From contig JALHPA010000282.1 of NCBI GenBank assembly GCA_022842745.1, forward strand, positions 1 to 5,189: a stretch of DNA of 5,189 bases, written 5' to 3'. The DNA comes from Pirellulales bacterium. GTDB lineage: Bacteria > Planctomycetota > Planctomycetia > Pirellulales > JALHPA01. Below the pieces are notes generated by a model, which saw nothing but the letters and a program-made list of their open reading frames with translations, was not told where the DNA came from and ran no database searches. The number at the start of each line of letters is the position of its first letter. The first letter of the stretch is position 1. Position numbers and translations under genes: made by a program. Shown piece by piece: positions 1 to 5,189 of this stretch.

Positions 1-90
1 CAGGTCTCCCAGGCCGTCGACTGCCGGCCCCAAGACACCCGCCGTTTGCGGATCGCCCGACCCCGACTCGACAACCATAGGATCAAATGA
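1..90 (+). CDS. Possible 3' end of an unidentified upstream gene
   Basis: Frame 1 is open from the window edge to a TGA at 88-90, giving about 29 residues that end in RLDNHRIK. This frame has the highest share of G or C at third codon positions of the three forward frames here (about 23 of 29), which fits coding DNA of this genome. The TGA overlaps the rmlB start as ATGA, the same arrangement seen at the folK-panC junction, so a coupled upstream gene is plausible. Frame 2 is also open and frame 3 stops at 78-80, so the choice is not certain. I do not recognise the peptide. Another nucleotide-sugar gene would fit the context, but nothing in the residues shows it. Confidence 0.3.
   Translation, partial: QVSQAVDCRPQDTRRLRIARPRLDNHRIK
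79..82 (+). promoter_or_regulatory. Possible ribosome binding site of rmlB
   Basis: AGGA lies 4 bases before the first ATG (87) and 7 bases before the second, adjacent ATG (90). The spacing favours initiation at 90, which would remove only one methionine from the protein. Confidence 0.35.
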
Positions 91-1154
91 TGCGGACCCT
101 CTTGGTGACTGGCGGCGCGGGCTTCATCGGCGGCTGCTTTGTCCGCCTTGTCATTCAGGATACCGATTGGCGGATCGTCAACCTCGACAAGCTCACCTAC
201 GCGGGCAATCTGGACTCGCTAGTTTCGGTGTTGGAGCACCCCCGGCACGTCTTCGTGCAAGGGGACATCGGCGATTCGCGCCTCGTCGGCGAGCTGTTGC
301 AGGAGCACCGGGTGGACGCGGTGGTCAATTTCGCCGCCGAGTCCCACGTCGATCGCTCCATCGACGGCCCTGCTGAGTTCGTGCAGACCAACGTCGTCGG
401 GACGTTTGGCCTGTTGGAGGCAGCGCGAAAGTTCTGGTCCGATCTGCCCCCCTCCCGCCAGACCGACTTCCGCTTCCTCCACGTCTCCACCGACGAGGTG
501 TATGGCTCGCTCGGTCCGACAGGACTGTTCACGGAAACCACCCCCTATTCTCCCAACTCGCCGTACTCCGCCTCGAAAGCCGCTTCCGACCACCTGGCGC
601 GCGCCTACCACCACACCTACGGCCTCCCCACGCTGATCACCAATTGCTCGAACAACTACGGCCCCTACCAGTTTCCCGAGAAGCTCATTCCGTTGATGAT
701 CTTGAATGCCCTCGCTGGCAAGCCGCTGCCGGTCTACGGTGACGGCCAGAACGTCCGCGACTGGCTATTTGTCGAGGACCATTGCCGCGCCATCTCCGCC
801 GTCCTCAATGCCGGTCAACCGGGCCAAACCTACAACATCGGCGGCTCCTGCGAGCGCACCAATCTGCAAATCGTCCACCTAATCTGCCAGGCCGTGGATC
901 GCCTCTGTCCTGGCTTGCCCCACGGCGCGTGCGAGCGGCTGATCACCTTCGTGAAGGACCGCCCCGGCCACGATCGCCGTTACGCCATCGACTCGTCCAA
1001 AATCCAACGCGAGCTAGGCTGGAAACCTGCGCAAAGCTTCGAAACCGGCTTGGAGCTGACCGTCCGCTGGTACTTGGAGAATCGCGAGTGGATCGAGCGT
1101 GTCCAGTCCGGCGGCTACCGCGGCGAACGACTCGGTCTGACCGCGGGGGTTTAA
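87..1154 (+). CDS. rmlB: dTDP-glucose 4,6-dehydratase (RmlB/RfbB)
   Basis: Converts dTDP-glucose to dTDP-4-keto-6-deoxyglucose in the cytoplasm, the second step toward dTDP-rhamnose and related deoxysugars for surface polysaccharides. It is an extended short-chain dehydrogenase with tightly bound NAD. The 355 residues match the family length (361 in E. coli) end to end. Visible motifs are the nucleotide-binding TGGAGFIG (8-15), DKLTYAGNL (34-42), AAESHVDRSI (83-92), the dehydratase signature STDEVYG with Thr134-Asp135-Glu136, the catalytic YSASK with Tyr160 and Lys164, NNYGPYQFPEKLIPL (189-203), RDWLFVEDH (224-232) and DRPGHDRRYAID (291-302). The conserved Asp135-Glu136 pair distinguishes a 4,6-dehydratase from a plain epimerase. 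Two ATGs stand in tandem at the start (87 and 90), and an AGGA spaced better for the second makes the exact start uncertain by one codon. The gene heads the rmlB-folK-panC run. No rmlA, rmlC or rmlD is visible, so the final sugar is unknown. Confidence 0.97.
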   Translation: MMRTLLVTGGAGFIGGCFVRLVIQDTDWRIVNLDKLTYAGNLDSLVSVLEHPRHVFVQGDIGDSRLVGELLQEHRVDAVVNFAAESHVDRSIDGPAEFVQTNVVGTFGLLEAARKFWSDLPPSRQTDFRFLHVSTDEVYGSLGPTGLFTETTPYSPNSPYSASKAASDHLARAYHHTYGLPTLITNCSNNYGPYQFPEKLIPLMILNALAGKPLPVYGDGQNVRDWLFVEDHCRAISAVLNAGQPGQTYNIGGSCERTNLQIVHLICQAVDRLCPGLPHGACERLITFVKDRPGHDRRYAIDSSKIQRELGWKPAQSFETGLELTVRWYLENREWIERVQSGGYRGERLGLTAGV

Positions 1155-1167
1155 CCCCCACCCCGCC

Positions 1168-1641
1168 ATGGCGCTCGCTCTCATCGCCCTCGGTTCAAAT
1201 CTTGGCGACCGGGCACGGAGTCTCGCAGGCGCTCTCGACGCCTTGCGGACATTGGGCCAAATCAACGTGGTGCGCGCCAGCCGCTGGATCGAAACCGCCC
1301 CCTGCGGCGGCCCGCCCGATCAACCCCCGTACTTGAATGCCGCCGCCCTGCTGGATACAACCCTCGAACCGGCCGAGTTGCTCGCCGAAATGGCCGCGGT
1401 GGAACGGCAATTCGGCCGCGTGCGGCTTGAGCGATTTGGACCGCGCACGCTCGACCTCGACCTTCTGCTCTACGACCAAGTGATGCTCGAATCGCCAAGC
1501 CTGACGATCCCCCATCCCCGCCTGGCCGAGCGGCGCTTCGTCCTCGAACCGGCCGCTGAAATCGCGCCTGACTGGGTCCATCCCCTTCTCGGCCGCACGA
1601 TCCGCGAATTGCTCGACTGTCTTCCCCCCGATCCAGCATGA
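1168..1641 (+). CDS. folK: 2-amino-4-hydroxy-6-hydroxymethyldihydropteridine pyrophosphokinase (HPPK)
   Basis: Transfers pyrophosphate from ATP to 6-hydroxymethyl-7,8-dihydropterin, the step before dihydropteroate synthase in folate synthesis; cytoplasmic. The 157 residues are the normal size of a stand-alone HPPK, with no fused FolB or FolP domain. Motifs in order are ALGSNLGDR (7-15), the substrate-side segment ETAPCG with PYLNAA (42-60), FGRVRLERFGPRTLDLDLLLY (82-102) with the Mg-binding Asp96 and Asp98, and the nucleotide-binding IPHPRLAERRFVLEP (114-128) with His116. The start at 1168 places the GSN strand at the usual distance from the N-terminus. The 13 bases between the rmlB stop and this ATG contain no Shine-Dalgarno; they are mostly C. 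Its TGA overlaps the panC start as ATGA, so the two are probably translationally coupled. Confidence 0.96.
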   Translation: MALALIALGSNLGDRARSLAGALDALRTLGQINVVRASRWIETAPCGGPPDQPPYLNAAALLDTTLEPAELLAEMAAVERQFGRVRLERFGPRTLDLDLLLYDQVMLESPSLTIPHPRLAERRFVLEPAAEIAPDWVHPLLGRTIRELLDCLPPDPA

Positions 1642-2522
1642 ATCAAACCGTCCCGACTCCCCCCCCCATCGTTCACACGGTCGCCGACCTGCGCGCGGCC
1701 GTTGCCCCCCGCCGCCACCAAGGTGTGCCAATCGGCCTCGTGCCGACGATGGGCGCCCTGCACGCCGGGCACGCAAGCCTGGTGACTGCCTCCCAAGCCG
1801 CTGGCGCGTTCACCGTCGTCACGATCTTCGTCAACCCGACCCAATTCGGCCCTGGCGAAGACTTCGCCCGCTACCCCCGCAACCTGGCGCGGGACGCCGC
1901 CTTGTTGGCGCCGGCCGGCGCGGACCTGATCTTTGCCCCGGCCACCGAAGAGGTCTACCCGCCCGGATTTTGCACGCGGGCGGAGGTTGAATCCCTCACT
2001 CGCCACTGGGAAGGCGCCGCGCGCCCGACCCATTTTCGCGGCGTGACCACCGTCGTGCTCAAGCTGTTCAACATGGCCCAGCCCGATTTCGCCTTCTTCG
2101 GACAAAAGGACCTCCAGCAGTCGGTCGTCGTCCGCCGCATGGTCCGCGATCTCGATCTGCCGGTAGAGGTCCGCGTCTGCCCCATCGTCCGCGAGCCGGA
2201 CGGCCTGGCGATGAGCTCCCGCAACGTCTTCCTCTCCGCCGACGAGCGTCGCCGCGCGCTCTGCCTGCCGTCCGCGCTGCGCGATGTCGAAGAACGCTTT
2301 GCCGCCGGCGAACGCTCGGCCGCGATACTCTCGGCCGCCCTCCGCGCGCGCATCGAATCCACCCCCGGCGTTCAACTCGATTACGCCGCCATCGTCGATG
2401 CGGAAACGCTGGAAGAAGTTTCCGCCATCGCCGCCCCCTCCGCCGCGATCGCCGCCCTCCGCGTCGGCGCCACCCGCCTCTTAGACAACGCCCTCCTGGG
2501 GCCTGAATTTCGGTCGCGTTAA
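1638..2522 (+). CDS. panC: Pantothenate synthetase (pantoate-beta-alanine ligase)
   Basis: Joins pantoate and beta-alanine using ATP through a pantoyl-adenylate, the last step to pantothenate (vitamin B5) and so to coenzyme A; cytoplasmic. The 294 residues are slightly longer than E. coli PanC (283), mainly because of a proline-rich lead of about ten residues before the first strand. Motifs are PTMGALHAGH (36-45), the HIGH-like ATP site with His42 and His45; IFVNPTQFGPGEDFARYPR (63-81); HFRGVTTVVLKLFN (132-145); FGQKDLQQ (154-161) with Lys157; and REPDGLAMSSRN (185-196), whose MSSRN is the KMSKS-like loop. The C-terminal domain (about 197-294) is intact up to a typical LLDNALL ending. The ATG at 1638 overlaps the folK TGA, has no Shine-Dalgarno of its own, and is the only start before the PTMG motif. 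panB and panD are not in the window. Confidence 0.97.
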   Translation: MNQTVPTPPPIVHTVADLRAAVAPRRHQGVPIGLVPTMGALHAGHASLVTASQAAGAFTVVTIFVNPTQFGPGEDFARYPRNLARDAALLAPAGADLIFAPATEEVYPPGFCTRAEVESLTRHWEGAARPTHFRGVTTVVLKLFNMAQPDFAFFGQKDLQQSVVVRRMVRDLDLPVEVRVCPIVREPDGLAMSSRNVFLSADERRRALCLPSALRDVEERFAAGERSAAILSAALRARIESTPGVQLDYAAIVDAETLEEVSAIAAPSAAIAALRVGATRLLDNALLGPEFRSR

Positions 2523-2542
2523 AAGTGAAGCGATCGCGGCCG

Positions 2543-2577
2543 CCCCCGACTCTCGCCATAGGGCAAGTCGCCGGGGG
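2543..2577 (+). terminator. Weak hairpin after panC
   Basis: CCCCC (2543-2547) pairs with GGGGG (2573-2577), GACT (2548-2551) with AGTC (2566-2569) across a three-base bulge, and GCC (2555-2557) with GGC (2562-2564) around an ATAG loop. It begins 21 bases after the panC stop, a natural place for a terminator. No T run follows, so any termination would not be of the classical intrinsic type. Confidence 0.25.
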
Positions 2578-2860
2578 AATCAGCGCGCGCTATTTCGCAC
2601 ACATCTCGCTGCGACCGACCTTCTTCGCTCTCGCACTCAGCGACCCGTCAGTGGCTCTCGGCTGCTGGTGCTGGGACAGTGCCATTCATTTCATTCTGCG
2701 GTCTGGGGTCCGCCTAAGCGTCGCCGCATTCATAATGGAACGCCGCTTCGTATCCAGCACAAAAACGGAAGGCGCAGATTTCATTAGCACCCTTGATACT
2801 GCAAGTCCGAACCATTTTCTCTAAGATTTGTCTGATAAACATGTTAGGAAATCACGAGCC

Positions 2861-2903
2861 GGGGTCTGCAAAAGACTACCCTTTCTCCGGTTTTTCGGAT
2901 TTT
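2861..2903 (+). terminator. Two small hairpins with short T runs
   Basis: GGG-GTCT (2861-2867) pairs with AGAC and CCC (2873-2881, with a TA bulge) around a GCAAA loop, followed by TTT. Then TCCG (2886-2889) pairs with CGGA (2896-2899) around a GTTTTT loop, followed by TTTT. Together they could stop read-through from panC just before the possible promoter of the LysR gene. Each stem alone is weak. Confidence 0.25.
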
Positions 2904-2917
2904 GCCAACGCGGTAGC

Positions 2918-2946
2918 TTGACGAATGCCGAAACGGTACTTAACCT
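2918..2946 (+). promoter_or_regulatory. Possible promoter of the LysR gene
   Basis: TTGACG (2918-2923; 5 of 6 to the sigma70 -35) is followed, after 17 bases, by TAACCT (2941-2946; 3 of 6 to the -10). A better -10 match, TATCAT (2946-2951), lies 22 bases from the same -35, which is too far. The AT-rich setting and the position about 100 bases before the ATG support a promoter, but the -10 is poor. Confidence 0.3.
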
Positions 2947-2960
2947 ATCATCCTCAGAGG

Positions 2961-2984
2961 AAATACTGGTCTCAAGTTGTATTT
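2961..2984. promoter_or_regulatory. Inverted repeat AAATAC-N12-GTATTT, candidate operator
   Basis: AAATAC (2961-2966) and GTATTT (2979-2984) are a perfect 6-bp dyad with a 12-base spacer. It lies 58 bases before the LysR gene start and just past the expected transcription start of the candidate promoter. LysR-family proteins bind interrupted AT-containing dyads of about this size, often at their own promoter. The site does not show an exact T-N11-A core, so the assignment is an inference. Confidence 0.3.
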
Positions 2985-3042
2985 GATTTTCTGATTCCCA
3001 TCCGGGACCCGGGCCACACCCGCGGAAACCCGCAGCGATTGC

Positions 3043-4164
3043 ATGCACCTCAAGTCCCTCAAAATCTTCTGCGATGTCGTGTATCGCCGCAGCTTCTCGC
3101 GCGCTGCCGACGACAACGGCATTTCCCAGTCCGGCGTCAGCCAGGTCATCAACCAACTCGAAAGCCGCGTCGGCGTCAAGCTGATCGATCGCTCCAAGCG
3201 GCCATTCGCCCTAACTCCAGAAGGCGAAATGTATTACGAGGGCTGCCGCAAGCTCGTCGACCGCTACTTCGCCCTCGAAGAGGAAGTCCGCTCGCTCCAT
3301 GGCGAAGTCGCCGGCCGGGTCCGCGTGGCCTCGATCTACTCGATCGGGCTGCACCACATGAGCCGCTACGTCCGCGAGTACATGACCCAGTACCCCAAGG
3401 CCAACGTCCGGCTCGAATATCTCCATCCCCACCGCGTGTATGAGGCCGTCGAGAACGACCAGGCCGATCTCGGCCTCGTCAGCTATCCCAAGTCCTCGCG
3501 GACCATCAAATCCGTTGTCTGGCGCGAAGAGCCGATGATGTTCGTCTGCGCCCCGTCCCATCGCTTTGCCGGCCGCGGCCCCGTCGCCCTCGAAGAACTC
3601 GAAGGAGAGGCCGTCGTCAGCTTCGACGCCGACCTCACCATCCGCCGTGAAATCGACCGCGCCTTGGCCGCTCACAATGCCGAAGTTCGCGTCGCTATGG
3701 AGTTCGACAACATCGAAACCATCAAGCGCGCCGTCGAAATCGGCGCAGGCATCGCCTTCCTGCCCGAACCCACCATCGCCCGCGAGGTCGCCGCAGGCAC
3801 GCTCTGCGCCTCCCCCCTCGCCACGGACGAGCTGGTCCGCCCGTTGGGCCTGCTCTACCGCCGCGGCAAGGAGTTGGGCGTCACGGTTCGCCGCTTTATC
3901 GACCTGTTGCGTGCGGACGGCCTGCGTCCGCAGGACCTGGCCGACAAAGACCTGGCCGATAGGGAACTAGTCGATAAGGACCTGGCCGATAACGGACACC
4001 CCGCCGCGGATCGGGCGGCGGCTGCCGCGGAAGCGGAACGCGATGCCATCGACAGTCCGGTGTTGGATCGACTGCCGCAGGAGCGCGCGTCAGGGGAGGA
4101 CGCGCAGCTCAAATCCACCTACAACAAACCGCTCGCCGGCAATTGGCTGGCGGCGACTCCATAA
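3043..4164 (+). CDS. LysR-type transcriptional regulator with repeat-bearing C-terminal tail
   Basis: A cytoplasmic DNA-binding regulator. Residues 1-60 form the LysR winged helix-turn-helix: MHLKSLKIFCDVV, then SFSRAADDNGISQSGVSQVINQLE (17-40) with the recognition helix, then the wing KLIDRSKRPFALTPEGE (46-62). A linker helix runs to about 88. Residues 92-292 are a two-lobed effector-binding domain (RVRVASIYSIGL at 92-103, DQADLGLVSYP at 139-149, VEIGAGIAFLPEP at 231-243). The usual family length is about 300 residues, so residues 295-373 are an extension: four copies of a five-residue repeat (D/E)L(A/V)D(K/R/N) at 298-317, an Ala/Glu-rich part, and the ending NKPLAGNWLAATP. The ATG at 3043 gives the standard LysR N-terminus although no Shine-Dalgarno precedes it. 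gltB follows in the same direction after 124 bases, which makes control of glutamate synthase a reasonable guess, as with GltC. The effector is unknown. Confidence 0.93.
   Translation: MHLKSLKIFCDVVYRRSFSRAADDNGISQSGVSQVINQLESRVGVKLIDRSKRPFALTPEGEMYYEGCRKLVDRYFALEEEVRSLHGEVAGRVRVASIYSIGLHHMSRYVREYMTQYPKANVRLEYLHPHRVYEAVENDQADLGLVSYPKSSRTIKSVVWREEPMMFVCAPSHRFAGRGPVALEELEGEAVVSFDADLTIRREIDRALAAHNAEVRVAMEFDNIETIKRAVEIGAGIAFLPEPTIAREVAAGTLCASPLATDELVRPLGLLYRRGKELGVTVRRFIDLLRADGLRPQDLADKDLADRELVDKDLADNGHPAADRAAAAAEAERDAIDSPVLDRLPQERASGEDAQLKSTYNKPLAGNWLAATP
3934..3993 (+). repeat. Tandem repeat, 4 x 15 bp, in the LysR gene
   Basis: Four adjacent 15-base units begin at 3934, 3949, 3964 and 3979. 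Units 1, 2 and 4 share GACCTGGCCGA; unit 3 has diverged (GAACTAGTCGA). Each unit encodes a pentapeptide: DLADK, DLADR, ELVDK, DLADN. The unit length is a multiple of three, so copy number can change without breaking the frame. The repeat starts right after the normal end of the LysR effector domain. Confidence 0.85.
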
Positions 4165-4165
4165 C

Positions 4166-4192
4166 CGGAACAGGCGGTTCTCGCTTGTTCCG
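4166..4192 (+). terminator. Strong hairpin after the LysR gene
   Basis: CGGAACA (4166-4172) pairs perfectly with TGTTCCG (4186-4192). In RNA the stem continues through GGCGG (4173-4177) with TCGCT (4181-4185), including two G-U pairs, to a TTC loop, for 12 pairs in all. It begins one base after the TAA. No T run follows, so it may be a factor-independent terminator lacking the U tract, an RNA-stabilising end, or part of the gltB leader. Confidence 0.45.
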
Positions 4193-4193
4193 T

Positions 4194-4215
4194 GCGGCCC
4201 CGATCGACGGGCCGC
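4194..4215 (+). terminator. Second perfect hairpin, 1 base after the first
   Basis: GCGGCCC (4194-4200) pairs perfectly with GGGCCGC (4209-4215) around an eight-base CGATCGAC loop; a U-G pair (4193 with 4216) can extend it. After it comes GGATTAAAAATC, without a T run. It forms a tandem with the previous hairpin and could share its role as a terminator or gltB leader structure. Confidence 0.4.
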
Positions 4216-4276
4216 GGATTAAAAATCGCAAACCTTAGCAACGCGGCGCACTCGGTTGACGAACGCCCAGCCCGCC

Positions 4277-4280
4277 AGGA
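4277..4280 (+). promoter_or_regulatory. Ribosome binding site of gltB
   Basis: AGGA lies 8 bases before the ATG at 4289, a standard spacing. It supports this start over an in-frame TTG at 4256; an in-frame TAA at 4220 bars anything further upstream. Confidence 0.5.
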
Positions 4281-4288
4281 CCACCCGT

Positions 4289-5189
4289 ATGGAACCTCAA
4301 CAATTCAATCCCGGCCTGCCGCCTGAACAAGGGCTGTACGACCCGGCCAACGAACACGATGCCTGCGGCGTCGGCTTCGTCGTCAACATGCATGGCCAAA
4401 AAAGCCACCAAATCGTCAAGCAGGGGCTTGAGATCCTGGTCAACCTCACCCATCGCGGCGCTTGCGGTTGCGACCCGTTGACCGGCGACGGCGCAGGCAT
4501 CCTGATCCAGACCCCCGACGTCTTCCTGCGCGCTCAGGCGGAGTCGCTCGGTATCTCCCTCCCGCCGCTCGGCGAATATGCCGTCGGCAATATTTTCCTC
4601 CCTCCCGATCGCGCCCAACACGAAACCTGCGAGCGCGAGTTCCAACGCATCTGCGAAGAGGAAGGCCAGGTTTTCCTCGGCTGGCGGACCGTCCCCACCG
4701 ACAATACCGACATCGGCCGCGCCGCGCGCGACGTCGAACCCGCCGTCCGCCAGGCGTTCGTTGCCCGCGGGCCCAATACGCCGACCGACAAATTCGAGTG
4801 GAAGCTGTTCGTTATCCGCAAGCGCGCAGGAGTCGCGATCGGCGCTACCAAGCTGCCGCAAAAGAAATACTTCTACATTTGCACGCTCTCCTCCCGCGTG
4901 CTCGTGTACAAGGGCCTGCTCTTGGCCGACCAGGTGGAACGTTATTACAAGGATCTGGTCGATGATCGCATGGTGAGCGCCTTGGCCCTCGTCCACCAGC
5001 GCTACAGCACCAACACCTTTCCCACTTGGGATCTTGCTCATCCCTTCCGCTACATCGCCCACAACGGCGAAATCAACACCCTCCGCGGCAACGTCAACTG
5101 GATGCGCGCTCGCGAGAGCATGCTGGCCAGCCCGATCTATGGCGAAGACCTGAAGAAAATCTCCCCCATCTGCACCCCCGGCGGCAGCG
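4289..5189 (+). CDS. gltB: Glutamate synthase large subunit, N-terminal part (cut by window end)
   Basis: Glutamate synthase makes two glutamates from glutamine and 2-oxoglutarate, the GOGAT step of ammonium assimilation in the cytoplasm. The frame is open from 4289 to the window edge: 300 of roughly 1,500 residues, with no stop. The visible part is the class II glutamine amidotransferase domain. NEHDACGVGF (21-30) holds the nucleophile Cys26, exposed after removal of a 25-residue propeptide, which is shorter than in well-studied enzymes. HRGACGCDPLTGDGAGI (55-71) and HQRYSTNTFPTWDLAHPFRY (236-255), running into IAHNGEINTLRGNVNWM (256-272), are the conserved glutamine-binding and oxyanion segments. 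These segments and the propeptide mark GltB rather than PurF, AsnB or GlmS. The FMN, iron-sulfur and C-terminal domains lie beyond the window, as would any gltD. An AGGA 8 bases upstream supports the start. The LysR gene directly upstream may regulate it. Confidence 0.95.
   Translation, partial: MEPQQFNPGLPPEQGLYDPANEHDACGVGFVVNMHGQKSHQIVKQGLEILVNLTHRGACGCDPLTGDGAGILIQTPDVFLRAQAESLGISLPPLGEYAVGNIFLPPDRAQHETCEREFQRICEEEGQVFLGWRTVPTDNTDIGRAARDVEPAVRQAFVARGPNTPTDKFEWKLFVIRKRAGVAIGATKLPQKKYFYICTLSSRVLVYKGLLLADQVERYYKDLVDDRMVSALALVHQRYSTNTFPTWDLAHPFRYIAHNGEINTLRGNVNWMRARESMLASPIYGEDLKKISPICTPGGS

Larger units (their letters stand above)
2523..3042. other. 520-base gap between panC and the LysR gene
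   Basis: I see no convincing gene here. The first half (about 2523-2720) is GC-rich. The second half (about 2720-3000) is clearly richer in A and T than the flanking genes, as expected for a promoter region. It contains an imperfect C5/G5 hairpin after panC, two small hairpins followed by short T runs around 2861-2903, a possible promoter at 2918-2946 and a 6-bp inverted repeat at 2961-2984. A GTG-started 99-codon frame (2525-2824) has no recognisable motifs and codon use unlike its neighbours, so I do not call it. Confidence 0.6.

Noticed and set aside
1145..1159. GGGGG-TTTAA-CCCCC inverted repeat across the rmlB stop codon
   Set aside because: Only a 5-bp stem with no T run, 8 bases before the next gene in a tight run; a terminator would make no sense here and the C-rich tract is common in this genome.
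1470..2375. Long minus-strand frame (301 codons) opposite folK and panC
   Set aside because: It lies antisense to two clear biosynthetic genes and shows no family motif; a shadow of GC-rich codon use.
2530..2543. Overlapping palindromes GCGATCGC and GCGGCCGC after panC
   Set aside because: Short GC palindromes occur by chance in such DNA; a single copy gives no support for a function.
2525..2824. GTG-started 99-codon frame right after panC
   Set aside because: No recognisable motif, low-complexity start, codon endings unlike the real genes, and no Shine-Dalgarno; it reads as a chance open frame in non-coding DNA.
2821..3156. Minus-strand 111-codon frame overlapping the start of the LysR gene
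   Set aside because: Half of it is antisense to the LysR DNA-binding domain and it has no motif of its own.
4256..4261. TTGACG as a -35 box for gltB
   Set aside because: It sits 27 bases before the ATG, which leaves no room for a -10 and a leader, and no -10-like sequence follows at 17 bases.
4235..5062. Long minus-strand frame (275 codons) opposite gltB
   Set aside because: The + strand here encodes an unmistakable GltB; the opposite frame is open because of strong C/G preference at third codon positions.

Overview
The window is GC-rich bacterial DNA with all recognisable genes on the + strand. Codons end mostly in C or G. Two of the four gene starts that could be examined without an overlap or an AGGA box (folK and the LysR gene) have no Shine-Dalgarno sequence. 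The gene set (rmlB, folK and panC together, then a LysR regulator and a glutamate synthase large subunit with an HRGACGC active-site strand) suggests a planctomycete-like bacterium. That placement is an inference from general resemblance and was not tested by any search.

Layout. Positions 1-90 may hold the last codons of an unidentified gene whose TGA overlaps the rmlB start as ATGA. Next is a compact run: rmlB (dTDP-glucose 4,6-dehydratase, 87-1154), 13 bases, folK (HPPK, 1168-1641), then panC (pantothenate synthetase, 1638-2522), which overlaps folK by ATGA. A 520-base non-coding gap (2523-3042) follows. Its second half is visibly more AT-rich than the genes and holds weak terminator-like hairpins, a possible sigma70-type promoter and a 6-bp dyad. 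The LysR-type regulator (3043-4164) has an 80-residue C-terminal tail containing a 4 x 15-bp in-frame tandem repeat. A 124-base spacer with two back-to-back perfect hairpins separates it from gltB (4289 to the window edge). The visible part of gltB is the N-terminal glutaminase region, with nucleophile Cys26.

How the genes work together. rmlB feeds nucleotide-sugar synthesis for surface polysaccharide (rhamnose and other 6-deoxy sugars). folK and panC make folate and pantothenate/CoA precursors, and folK next to pan genes is also known from E. coli. The regulator lies directly upstream of gltB in the same orientation. It is a reasonable candidate to control gltB, by analogy with the LysR-family activator GltC of Bacillus subtilis, but this sequence does not prove the link.

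I found no mobile element, CRISPR array, tRNA or rRNA, and no clearly new system. The most unusual features are the repeat-bearing regulator tail, the double hairpin ahead of gltB, and the structured AT-richer gap ahead of the regulator.
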